Assembly: GCA_002633025.1 (NCBI GenBank) | Contig: NMRB01000366.1 | Span: 218,151 to 282,150 of the forward strand | Source: Notospermus geniculatus | Taxonomy: Eukaryota; Nemertea; Pilidiophora; Heteronemertea; Lineidae | DNA: 64,000 nt | Direction: 5' to 3' | Shown: positions 36,601 to 47,021 of the stretch, in pieces | Position numbering within the stretch: the stretch's first letter is position 1 | Layout: each line of letters starts with the position of its first letter | Notes under the pieces: model-generated | Databases searched by the model: none | Seen by the model: the letters and a program-made list of their open reading frames with translations, nothing else | What the model was told of the DNA's origin: nothing | Position numbers and translations under genes: made by a program

Positions 36601-37775
36601 GTAGTGATAACATTTGAAAAATTCCAGATGCGCCATATTGGGAGATTTAAATGAAAATTCGTCGGGAAAGGTCATTGTCCGACAATGGCAAATGAGTCTT
36701 TTGTGTTTAATCGTTACACTCAATTTAAGCGCAGAGGCAACCACCATGAAGGTCATGTATTATATAGCCACAAAGCTCCTTTCCCTTTTCTTTACCTTTT
36801 ACCGATTAATTTCCAAGAATGTTCATAAAATTTGGAAAAGCACTTCTTATGGTCGAGACAGAATTTCGTGGTTTAAGAGCTGGTATAGTGTTTTTCATAT
36901 CGTTCTGGCCAAAGAGGTGAAACCATTACACCATTACAGTTCAGTGACAAGAGGTCAGGCAATGTAAAAAACATATAGGCCTAGTCACCCGACTAAATAG
37001 GCCAAACCATTCTCAAATATATATAAAACAAAACGCCGTGACTCTCAATCAAATTCTTCGTCCACTTTCCAACACTCCTTATTCACCCGAAGCTTTTCTA
37101 CCGCTAAACATGACTCACCCAACCATCCCTAACCACCCCAACTAAATCAAACGAAACCATCCAAGCATCTACACGCTTCAACCAAACAAAACGTTTTGAT
37201 CTTCAAAACGTAACCACTTTTGGCATTTTCTCCCAAAGGGAGTAAAACAGTAGGTCCTTTGAATAGAATATAGTTTTATAAAATTTTCCATTCGGAATCA
37301 AAATCAGAAAATGAACGCCCATGAGAATGGAGAATGCAATGTTAATTTTTCAGGTATGGGTTATGGCTGATTCGTGCCAAATCACAAATGACTCTCACCG
37401 GCTTGTCTAGACAATTTTCATAAATATATAGGCCTATAGTTGGTATATAAATAATATCAAAAATAGATATCTATTTTTGATAATATGATTGTCGACATTT
37501 TGTCATTGGGGACCTAGGCACGATGGACCTTCTATTAAACCAATGGAGTCGCAAGTAAAATGTAATGAAAAATCAACTAACAATACAATAAATTGGAAAG
37601 TCGTCTCCGAATATTTCGCAAATTTTCGACCCCAATCGGTGTCTTCCTCAGGCGCTATAGAAGAGATCCCAGAGGTGAATGAGCTAGAACCTAATGATGA
37701 AAAATCGACTAAAATACGAATGTTGCGCCAACTCACCTGTCCTGAGTTAACTGGGGCTTCCACGACTGAAATCAT
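30643..37775 (-). CDS. Arginase (ureohydrolase family), complete, 8 exons, 324 aa
   Basis: Arginase hydrolyses arginine to ornithine and urea using a two-manganese centre. Exons in transcript order are 37737-37775, 35753-35822, 35276-35406, 34485-34638, 32913-33042, 32499-32660, 32013-32149 and 30643-30794. All are GT/AG, with phases that join to 975 nt exactly. The first exon codes only for MISVVEAPVNSGQ. Metal ligands fall at the expected places: H102 in GGDHS, D129/H131/D133 in DAHADIN, D239/D241 in SYDIDAMDP. Also present are catalytic H146 (NIHGMP) and E284 (EVNPGLG). Spacing from D133 to H146 and from D241 to E284 matches human ARG1 from memory. No targeting peptide is evident, so cytosolic location is inferred. 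The N-terminal G-P-rich loop usual in arginases is poorly conserved, pointing to a divergent invertebrate arginase rather than a strict ARG1 or ARG2 orthologue. Confidence 0.93.
31711..31787. repeat. Interstitial telomere-like (CCCTAA)n tract
   Basis: Four short TAATCC units (31711-31733) are followed, after about 20 bp, by four or so CCCTAA units (CCCTGACCCTAACCCTAACCCTAAC) near 31756-31780. This is the animal TTAGGG repeat read on the other strand. It lies in the last intron of the arginase gene, so it is interstitial rather than a chromosome end. Confidence 0.8.
31927..31939 (+). repeat. Poly-G run of 13
   Basis: An uninterrupted G13 in the last arginase intron, capable of forming a G-quadruplex and prone to sequencing error. 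Confidence 0.9.
33216..34138. repeat. Six dispersed copies of an 18-19 bp motif CCAGCGCC(A/G)ACGC(G/A)GTAG
   Basis: Copies begin at 33216, 33836, 33873, 33979, 34051 and 34121 (the last lacks the first base). Spacers are unrelated and range from about 20 to 600 bp. All lie in arginase intron 4 (33043-34484) in the same orientation. They are not a CRISPR array: spacing is irregular and the host is an animal. The origin is unknown. Confidence 0.75.
34733..35235. repeat. Purine-rich tandem duplication (unit about 220 bp) in arginase intron 3
   Basis: The blocks 'gatgaaaaggaagaa...gagggaaatcggaaaagg' near 34820 and 35037, and 'aatgacttgatgaataaaagggaagg' near 34978 and 35200, are copies about 220 bp apart. 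The plus strand is strongly GA-biased, so the opposite strand shows long false Ser/Phe-rich open frames (34769-35248). Confidence 0.75.
35949..36366. mobile_element. About 418-bp foldback element with roughly 100-bp inverted arms
   Basis: The left arm reads 'attagagaggatgcgtagctttccgactccg', then 'gagaatgaattgcagtccgct' and 'catccttgataaaaa'. The right arm carries the complements of each in reverse order, ending 'cctctctattg'. Arms differ by a few substitutions. It lies in arginase intron 1. The middle is tandem CGTAGTCGT-like sequence without an ORF. Confidence 0.75.
37455..37482. repeat. Perfect 28-bp palindrome centred on GATATC
   Basis: The sequence reads the same on both strands for 28 bp in an AT-rich context, about 250 bp from the first arginase exon. 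It would extrude easily as a cruciform. No function can be assigned. Confidence 0.8.
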
Positions 37776-38217
37776 ATTGTAGCCTTTGAAGAAATGATCG
37801 AAAACAATTTCGTCACTGAGAAATCTTGTTGTGGCTGTTTTGCTATCGTTTCGTTCTGCTCAAAATGCGGGCGACCACATGGTTATAACTCACTGGAATT
37901 CACGTCCGGTTAATTCTCATTGGTTCGTGGTGGCAACACCCATATCTTACCCCCGAATTTGGCCAATAGTAGACGATCAATTGAATTTGGCCGAATGCCA
38001 CTGTCGTTGCTTTGTTGTTCTGTTGCCCAACTCGGCAATGTGCCAGGATCAAAGTTTCGTAAATGTTGGTAGAAATAGATTATTAAGCCCCATTTACGAT
38101 TACGTTTTTCAAATTTTCATCATACATTTGTATGATGATGTTCAAATTTGAACATCTGCGAACAAGTGCGAACATGTTGGATGATGTTCGAGCCCCGGGG
38201 TTCGAGCATGCACATTG

Positions 38218-39995
38218 ATTTGGAAAAATGTTGTACGATGTTCAAGCTCTAACGAATCAGATTACAGTTTTGGGTCACATGATATTTCGGGTCACAACCT
38301 TTATTAGGAGTTTCTCAAAGGTTGCGACATCCATCCTTTGTAGGATGACTGGTCTTCAGCCCTCTGTTCCTTCAGAAGTGAATGATATGCCCCCCAAATC
38401 CCTCTCCTCTGGATCCATTTAATTGTTTGACCCACACATGTGGTGCTCTCAATCTCCTCACCACGCCGAACAATTAATAGGATAATGTACATATAGAGTT
38501 GCAGCTCCAACACAGCGCAACCTCCTGTGAGAGTCCATGATGGAAAAGTGATTTTCCTCTAAATTTTCCGAAACCTTGGACAAAAGTCCTATGGTATAAA
38601 CAAGTGTTTTTAGTGAATTTTCATCATACAAGTGTATAATGAAAATTTGAACAAAAGTATGATCGTCTAAATGGAGCTTTATTCATTGTTAAAATTCTCA
38701 TCGTACACGAAAAGTTTCGAAACCAGCTTTCGTGGGGCATTTTGGATCCCGATCCAAACTTATCTCTTATGTGAGATGTGTGGTAGATGCCAGGTCATTT
38801 TTTCTAAATTTATTTCTGAAGAATGGTTTGGTAACTTGTTCTTTGGGAAGGAAGAAACTTGGTCCCCTCTAGTTAACTGAAAATCTGTCTTCCAAGCACA
38901 TGATGAACTTGTGAACTTGACGGCCCACATGACCAGGCAGGTACATGGTTGTTTCCAAAGACTTGTTCCAGTGGCGTAGTTGTCAACAGATTTGACAATA
39001 ACAACATTCAAGTTGTAAAATGATGATCTCTTCCCGACACCACATAGGTTTTCTCCGTGCAGTCTGTTCCTTCTACATTGAGACCAACAGTGGGTGGCCA
39101 AAGTTATTCGAACACTAGATTTTATCTTAAGACTTGCTGTACTATTAAAGCCTGGTTTCCACTGTTCACTTCTAATAATATTGGAAAGGTTACATTGTTC
39201 AGTGTGGAAAATAGAGAATTGTTTCATTGGTACATTGACCGCCATTTCGATACAAATCTGGAAGTCTATACATGCCAATCGTTATATTTTGGCCACCACT
39301 CATTCATGTAGTATTAATCATTGCGACGGATAATTACTTAACGCCTAATGCCCTAAGTGGCACTTTTACTCACCCGAAATAATAAATATTTGAATGTTGT
39401 GCCCAATGGAGAGCGAAGCGCTTCCGAAAAACTGGTGTCGGTCGTGAGGACATGTAAATGTTTTTCACAGAGATGGAATTGCAATTACGACTGTAGTTTG
39501 CCACGGTTATGTAAAAAAACCCATGAGGCTTCGGACTCGTGAGACACGAACACCGCGGGGAGGTGGCATGCACCAATCGCACTCCCTTTCTGTGAGTCTA
39601 GACAAGTGAAATCATTTGTTTGCATTTTAGTGGTATTTTTTCTTCGCCGCTGAATCCCGGATCGACACGCCGGCGCATGTCCGTGCAAGGTTGCAACATC
39701 ACTTCTTCGGACAAAAGACGCATGCGACGCTAATAGCCAAAGTCCCAGGCCAGGCGCAAGCTCAGTAACAAAAGAAACAAAACCAACAAGAATAATGCAG
39801 GAGCAGTGGGCAGTGCGTGACTTTAACGGAGAATAGAGGGGAAAAAATCCCGGACTTTTCGTTGACAAGATTCCGGACCTTTCGAATTTCAATTGTGTCT
39901 TTCGTGAAAAAAGCGCCACGAAAGAGCACAAAGCATGTAACTGTCGTCATCATTCTAACAGTCACAATACGTCTGCCTTTTTATGACTTGTGGTA
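38218..39995. repeat. Direct duplication of about 1.8 kb, copy A
   Basis: Matches 40822-42580 from 'atttggaaaaatgttgtacg' to 'atgacttgtggta', with an offset near 2.6 kb and many small indels. The copies are clearly older than the 2.77-kb block. Copy B stops exactly at an N. Confidence 0.85.
38304..38513 (-). pseudogene. PIF/Harbinger transposase N-terminal fragment, copy A (broken)
   Basis: The reading frame contains WIQRRGIWGAYHSLLKEQRA and EDQSSYK. This is the family pattern of HARBI1-like transposases just upstream of the DDE domain ('W...RR..GAYH.L..E.R.ED...Y..FLRM'). In this copy a deletion after SSYK removes the FLRM segment. The DDE catalytic part was not found. Confidence 0.65.
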
Positions 39996-40386
39996 AATGT
40001 TAATTTTTTGCTCCGTCAACTTTCTGTTCGTTCGCTTTCTGAAGGCTGCTTTCCCCTTTTAGCGCAGACGAACACCACAAGCACACGGTACACTGGTGCT
40101 TGTCCTGCCGTCATGCAGTTTTTCTAAGCGAGGGCTGCGTAAAAAAATCACCTTGCCAAGATCCCATCAACGGAATGACAAACCCTGGATACGTGCCAGC
40201 AAAATATATTTCAAAGGAATGTCTGGATTTATCATGAGTCAGCCAAATCTATTGTTACAGTTCACAACTGAATATGAAAAGTTTGAGTGTCAAATTTGCG
40301 GATCTATAAAAGGATGTCATTTTACGGATGGTTTTTGGCGAAACGTCATGTTGTTACCGTTAATTGAAAAGCCTCGAACAGTTATT

Positions 40387-40416
40387 ATGGTTTCCGATCT
40401 CAAGATCGGAAACCAT
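40387..40416. repeat. 30-bp palindrome followed by a TGTC microsatellite
   Basis: ATGGTTTCCGATCT is followed by two bases and then its exact complement AGATCGGAAACCAT. It is followed at about 40428-40470 by an imperfect (TGTC/TGTG) run. Possibly a transposon terminus. Confidence 0.7.
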
Positions 40417-40821
40417 ATAGTGTTTGGTCGTGGTGTCTGTCTGTGTATCTGTGTGTCTGTGTGTCTGTTCAGTCTGTCACACCTGTAACTTTGTTCCTGC
40501 AAGAGCTACAGACCTGGAAATGTGACCTACCCCCAGGTTTCATGACCTGATCTACAAGATTTTATGGAATGAAAATTTCCAGTCTCCGATACCTGGTCAC
40601 ATGGTGAAATTGACATATCAAAAGTTGAGATTTTGTCTGTCACACTTTTGTTTCTTGAATAACTTGTCTCCGCCGCCAGGTAGAGCACTAGAACGAACCA
40701 TGATCAGCTTGTCCTTGACGCCTAATTTTATTAACAATACATGGTTATTCATAAATAAGACGGTTCAACCTTCGACCGCCGCACCAAAACGGCGCTGTAT
40801 GTTTCCACTACCGCCCCCTTA

Positions 40822-42580
40822 ATTTGGAAAAATGTTGTACGATGTTCAAACTCTAACGAATCAGATTACAGTTTTGGGTCACATGATATTTCGGGTCACA
40901 ATCTTTATTAGGAGTTTCTCAAAGGTTGCGACATCCATCCTTAGAAAGTTTTTGTAGGATGACTGGTCTTCAGCCCTCTGTTCCTTCAGAAGTGAATGAT
41001 ATGCCCCCCAAATCCCTCTCCTCTGGATCCATTTACATTGTAATTGTTTAACCCACACATGTGGTGCTCTCAATCTCCTTCTCGCCCTACGCCGAACAAT
41101 TAATAGGATAATGTAGAGTTGCAGCTCCAATACAGAGCAACCTCCTGTGAGAGTCCATGATGGAAAAGTGATTTCCCTCCAAATTTTCGGAAACATTCAT
41201 GAACAACCTTGGACGAAAGTCCTATGGTGTAAACAAGTGTTTTTAGTGAATTTTCATCATACAAATGTATGATGAAAATTTGAACAAAAGTATGATCGTC
41301 TAAATGGGGCTTTATTCATTGTTAAAATTCTCATGGTACACGAAAAGTTTCGAAACGAGCTTTCGTGGGGGCATTTTGGATCCCGATCCAAACTTATCTC
41401 TTATGTGAGATGTGTGGTAGATGCCAGGTCATTTTTTCTAAATTTATTTCTGAAGAATGGTTTGGTAACTTGTTCTTTGGGAAGGAAGAAACTTGGTCCC
41501 CTCTAGTTAACTGAAAATCAGTCTTCCAAGCGCATGATGAACTTGTGAACTTGACGGCCCACATGACCAGGCAGGTACAAGGTTGTTTCCAAAGACTTGT
41601 TCCAGTGGCGTAGTTATCAACAAATTTGACAATAACAACATTCAAGTTGTAAAATGACGATTTCTTCCCGACATTACACAGGTTTTCTCCATGCACTCTG
41701 TTCCTTCTACATTGAGACTTACAGCGGGTGGCCAAAGTTATTCGAACACTATATATATCTTAAGACTGGAAAGGTTACATTGTTCAGAGGAAAATAGAGA
41801 ATTGTTTCATTGGTACATTGATCGCCATTTCGATACAAATCTGGAAGTCTATTACATGCCAATCGTTCGAATAATATTTTGGCCACCACCCATTCATGTA
41901 GTGTTAATCATTGCGACGGATAATTACTTAACGCCTAATGCCCTAAGTTGGCACTTTTACTCATCCGAAAATATTTGAATGTTGTGCTCAATCGAGAGCG
42001 AAGCACTTCCGAAAAACTGGTGTCGGTCGTGAGGACATGTAAATGTTTTTTCATAGAGACTGAATTGCAATTACGACTGTATTTTGCCACGGTTATGTAA
42101 AAAACCCATGAGGCTTCGGACTTGTGAGACACGAACACCGCGGGGAGGTGGCATGCACCCATCGCACTGCCTTTCTGTGAGTCTAGACAAGTGAAATCAT
42201 TTGTTTGCATTAGTGGTATTTTTTCTTCGCCGCTGAATCTCGGATCGACACGCCGTCGCAAGTCCGTGCGAGGTTGCAACATCACTTCTTCAGACAAAAG
42301 ACGCATGCGACGCTAATAGCCAAAGTCCCAGGCCAGGCGCAAGCTCAGTAACAAAAGAAACAAAACCAACAAGACGTAACTGCAGCAGCAATGGGCAGTG
42401 AACGTGACTTTAACCGAGAATAGAGGAAAAAATCCCGGACTTCTCGTTGACAAGATTCCGGACCTTTGGAATTTCAATTGTGGCTTTCGTGAAAAAAGCA
42501 CCACAAAAGAGTACAAAGCATGTAACTGTCGTCATCATTCTAACAGTCACAATACGTCTGCCTTTTTATGACTTGTGGTA
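40822..42580. repeat. Direct duplication of about 1.8 kb, copy B
   Basis: The counterpart of 38218-39995. A perfect palindrome (AATTTTCATCATACA and its complement around 2 nt) lies at about 41250-41281. The copy ends at the N at 42581, directly against ALPK1 kinase coding sequence. Confidence 0.85.
40879..41196 (-). pseudogene. PIF/Harbinger transposase N-terminal fragment, copy B
   Basis: This is the better-preserved copy: GIWGAYHSLLKEQRAEDQSS is followed by YKNFLRMDVATFEKLLIKI, matching the N-terminal segment typical of HARBI1-like DDE transposases. The frame ends soon after, and no downstream DDE domain was found, so this is a dead fragment. The family call rests on my memory of the motif. 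Confidence 0.7.
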
Positions 42581-42581
42581 N

Positions 42582-45500
42582 GGATGCTGGTCACACCAAA
42601 AGTGATGGAAACCATGCTTTCCAAGATTAGCAGTTTCAAAACATTTGTAAGTCTCGGAGTGAATTGCTGGGTCTGTGAATATGATGGTTCCTTTTTGATC
42701 TTGGGGTAACCAGCCCTGGAGGTCAGTCACCATAAGATTGCCGCCAGACCTGTGGTAGGTGAAGTGCATAAACGCCAAGGAGACCTCCACCAACTTCTTG
42801 TTCATCGTTTTGTTGACATATTTCTCGTTGTTTGTGACTTTGACGAAATCGGAGCCCTCGACGTATGGCTCGACGTTGAACACGTCAATGATGTTCGTGT
42901 GGTCGTCCGAGAGAAGCTGGACGTGTACTGCTGGAACGAATTGGATTTGCCAACCCTGGGGGTTGTGCTTTAGTGCTTGGTTGAAGAGGGCAACGTAGTG
43001 ACGTGCCGTCATCTGACACAACACGTCCTGGTAGTAGTTCTTCAGTTCCGTTTTCAGTTCCGCCCTTCGGTAGCGCTTGCCAACATATCTGCAAGTAGAA
43101 ATGGAAAGGGCCAGTGTTGACATTCTGAATTGGTGGGCCTGTAACCATGACACGATGCAGATGATAGATAAATCTACCGAGTGTACCACAACGTCCTGAG
43201 ACGAAATGATCCAAGGTTTTAGGCATTCGTCATTCTCATTGATTACTGCCATCTAGGCTACTGTGACGAAATGATGCAAGGTTTCTGCCAGGAACGGAGC
43301 ACTCTTGATTTCGGTGTGCTGTGATCAAATCACACAGGACTAGATTGGAACGTAAGCACTTCAATGCCAACCTCGAGGCCCCGTCGTCAGAAATGGTTCC
43401 AACCACCGTTGATTCAACTTAGCTGCTCACTCACCTCGCTTTTGGCTCATCCTGGTTCAGATACTGAAGCTTGATAACGTCACGCATCGCCCCCTTACGG
43501 CGTACCTCCAATTCTTCATCCAAGTAGACCAAAGTGTTTTGACAGGTCCAAATTCTCTGGGCTGGATCATACTTGAACACCCGAGCACCTAAGAAAAAAC
43601 GACGACAAAATGGTTTCACATTCTTGTAGGTCATGAAATGTTGCAATCTTGCTGGTGGCCGGGTACCTTGTCAGCTCCTCTATGACGTATGGTTCAATCA
43701 ACGGTGGAGCCAGCAACCAACTACTGGTGTAGGGTGGGCTTCGTCAGCATGACAATGGTAAATTAGTAGAGAAAACAGCAAGGTTAGGCCTAACTCGGTA
43801 TACAATTCACAAACAGTGGTTTTCTCAACTCTGTACTTACGATGAACGCTCAAGGCGTAACCGACGAGTCAATGAATGAGCTGATTGGGTTTGAGGGATC
43901 AGGTCGGAGGAAGGTTGGTGGTAACGGTGAAGATGTCACAGGTTTTTGTGATGGTACGACGCTTGCAACATAATCATCCTGATTACTGTTCAGAAATGCA
44001 TCACCGGGTCCTCGTTCTAGGGATCCCTGCAATGACCCTTCGTAGCCCGTGTCTACGGATGAGCTCTGGGAATCGTCGACTTCCTGTGCCTCTGCCTCTT
44101 GCCTCTCGCCGGTGTCTGGGCCATCGGACGCTGACGTCCCCATCACCTTATCCACTGAGGCCCGGCTTGACTTGTCTGTCAGTTTGGTGGGTGCCTCCGG
44201 ATCTTCCTCAATGACATGCGGTATCATCTCACTTACACATTTCGGCCCCATCAGATGGCGTCCATCTGTTATCAGTGTGTCAGCCTCAGGGTCAACAATG
44301 TCTGGACCTGGAGTCCGCGAGCTGGGTGGTAGCAATGTCGTGGCAGAAGGATCGGCAACTTTAATTCGGTCCTCGCCCTTCCTTGTGGTGTCCGGCTTCC
44401 GAGCTCGTGGACCGAAACGTGTCCGTGGAGGCTGTACGGTAGACCCAGTGGACGCTACCCTTACGGTTTGGTTTTGGGAAGGCAGAGCTTCTCTGAGCGT
44501 TGGGTACTGGTAATCATAAGCTGGAAGGTCTACGAGAGCATTCTTTTCAGCGTGTTCGCTAAGTCGTGGCAGCTCCAGCAATTCAAATGCTCCATGGACT
44601 GCTGTGACAAAGGCATCATTTAGATCCAGAAGGCCTGTAGATGCACAGTAATAGTCGTATATCACCATGCAATGCTTTTCAATGGCATTCCCTATCAACA
44701 TCGCCTTCGGAGTGCCCAGGAGGCTATATGCTGTGACTGAATGATACAGAGAACATGTGAATTCGTACAGTTGCTCACGACTCCTCAAGGCAGTTAGGGT
44801 GGTGTGCCCCTTGAGGCTCACTTTGAGATCGTTGATGGCCTGATTGATCAGGTCAGACCGCTCGCCCTGAGGCAAGGTCGCAACAAACATCAGCAACACC
44901 TCTCCCGCTCTTCTCTGAAATAGAAATGAGCAAATTCAACAAACGGGTGTGGCAGTGTTAGTATAGATTGCGAAACTAGCGACGAAAATCATATTCTCTC
45001 CTCCCCATATCAACAACAAGCAACGGAACACCATGGAGCGTCACTCACGCCTCTGCCACGGTCTGCTTGGAACCGGAACGTGCTTAGATGGAAGAAGAGC
45101 AGGAAGTCCAACCACCGGATAAACGAGAATCTTGTCATTTTCCTCAATCCTGTTTCTCCAACTATCCTATTCTTTTAAGTAACCATGTCAACGGCGAACA
45201 AAATTCGCCTGGACTTACGGTGTTCCTGGCGAAGTAAAAGGGCTCAAATCGGGCTAACCAGGCGGCTTGTTTATTGGCAGCATACGCCTCCATGAGCGGA
45301 TGATCGTAACGGCAGGAATACTTCGTGAGGATCACCTTGAAGTCCGGCAGGGAGATGTTCATCAGGATGTCGGAGAGGATGCCAAGGGAGGACCCGATGC
45401 CTTTGAGGTCTGGCTTCGGAAGGTTGTAGTAGAGCACAAGCGACTCAAGTACCAGGTCTGCCGCTTCCAACCAAAGACCTGCGATGACATGAGCAGATGA

Positions 45501-46714
45501 AGAGTAGGAATTAAGTACTTTAGTCAAACAGGACACGGTTCTTTGCAATCTTTTTCTTCGTTTGAAGACTAAGGTTACAACTCGAAAATGAAGAATTCCC
45601 ACTAGACAAAAGAGTGGTGTTCCTGACTCAGGCAGGTCCTTACACTCTCCCTTCTTCCGATTGGATGTCCATTATAAGATGGGCACTAACTGCCCATCTT
45701 GAACCACCAGCAAGGGTTAAAATCGCTACGAGGAGAATCATAGTCCGAAGGCGAAGTGTCGATGCCTCACTGGCCCAGAGAACGGTAGTTTGTCGATGGA
45801 GTCAGTGGAGTCACTCAGGATATTTGCGTACCTAGATTATGCCTAATGACTCCCTTGATCTGGACACATGTTGCGTAAACTAGATCATACTGGCTTTGTT
45901 CTTTGTACTGCCATTGCTCTGTAAACGAATTAAAGTGAAAGTTGGGGAAAATTTACGATATCGATCACTTCAGCAGCTAACGGTAACATTGACAGTTGTC
46001 TCCAATGCATAGCCACAAAAAGGGCGCCAAAGCTACATTGAATAAGTTCACTTAAAAAATCCCTACCTCTATGTCTTTCGTCTTTTAGGATGAAATCAAG
46101 CGTCTTATCTGCGTTCTGAAGAGAGCCACCATCTTTTAGGAACCTCGCCTTCCTCAGGATGACCTGTGGGGCGATGGGAATGGTTGGCGCCATCTTTCGA
46201 ATGTGCTCCACCTTCTTTAGGATATACTCAGAGTTGCCGTACCAGTACATAAAGCGATCAAGCAGGAAGGCGACAGCCGCTCCCGTCTTGTAGGATTTTT
46301 CAGAACAGGCAAATTCCAGGCACTCCTGAGGGTACAGAGCAAACAAATCGAGAATTTGAATACCGGTACATCAAATTTCATAAAATGGGAAGTCAGAAGT
46401 GCAACGTTAGAACAGCGATTTCATCGCCTTGGCGCGTCGTAGTCCAAAATTCCGTAGAAATGTTGGGAATTTACCTTCAGGACGTCCTTCTCAAGCATTT
46501 CAGGATAGGTCGCATTCTTTGAGAGGACCAAGTCCTTGGTATTAACCGACTCTTTCTTGTCTTTCTGCTCAAACTGCCATTCCTCATAGACAAACGGCCA
46601 CGCTTGGTTCTCTGCCTCTAGGATCAACTGCCGCAGTTTTGGGGAGAGAACGCTCAACCATCCATCCAGTGTCTGGGGGCGCGAGGCCTGGGAAGTGGCC
46701 GTTTCTTCAGACAT
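42582..46714 (-). CDS. ALPK1: Alpha-protein kinase 1 (ADP-heptose sensor), 3' end truncated at an N
   Basis: ALPK1 is a cytosolic kinase which in mammals is activated by bacterial ADP-heptose and phosphorylates TIFA. Exons found are 46475-46714 (start MSEETATSQ), 46067-46325, 45219-45478, 43841-44914, 43435-43588 and 42582-43088. The N-terminal helical sensor domain spans about residues 1-380 (WPFVYEEWQFEQ, FLLDRFMYW, APQVILRKARF, LPKPDLKGIGSSLGILSD). An acidic, Pro/Ser-rich linker follows, then the alpha-kinase domain in the last two exons: RYVGKRY, QMTARHYVALFN, VTDLQGW, FTDPAIHS and TANLGKHGF. About 835 residues are visible against about 1240 in human, mainly because of a shorter linker. 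Oddities: the frame of exon 4 hits a stop just before its donor and does not match exon 5; about 30 residues between exons 2 and 3 were not found; and the last zinc-binding Cys segment is missing at the N. Confidence 0.9.
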
Positions 46715-47021
46715 AATTTACCAAACGATTCGTGGCGTCTTCTGTGGGGCTTTCGAATTTACATGTAGTTTTCGCGGAGAACCTGACAGACAAGGAGAAA
46801 ATGAATGTCAAGATCATGCCTTGCCTATACTGAATCAAGTCGGGTGCTCACAGAGCAAAGCATGCTTGTTCGGATAACATATGGCCCTGCCGATTTAGTT
46901 TCGATATTTTGGTACACCGGTAGTATACTTCTTCTCGTTTTCAAACAGAACATGTCCATAATAATACTAGTAACCTGATTGGTGACGACACCATCAACAG
47001 CTAGGACTATAGGCCTATCAA

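Larger units (their letters stand above)
37776..42581. other. Gene-poor stretch between arginase and ALPK1
   Basis: This stretch holds the 5' flank of arginase, then a direct duplication (38218-39995 and 40822-42580) with Harbinger-type remnants. Between the copies lie a 30-bp palindrome and a short TGTC microsatellite. It ends at the single N at 42581, which truncates ALPK1. No intact gene was recognised. Confidence 0.65.

Noticed and set aside
43667-43723. 57-nt minus-strand candidate exon (SWLLAPPLIEPYVIEELT) between ALPK1 exons 4 and 5
   Set aside because: It looks coding but its phase fits neither neighbouring exon without a stop; kept only as a possibility for the frame conflict.
43885-44513. 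Plus-strand open frames opposite ALPK1 exon 4
   Set aside because: Shadow frames of the GC-balanced linker coding sequence; the minus strand has the family match.
45030-45145. Minus-strand stretch with AG and GTGAGT borders that could be an extra ALPK1 exon
   Set aside because: Exons 3 and 4 already join in phase 0 and match the human order (ARNT then RRAGEVLLMF), so no exon is needed here.
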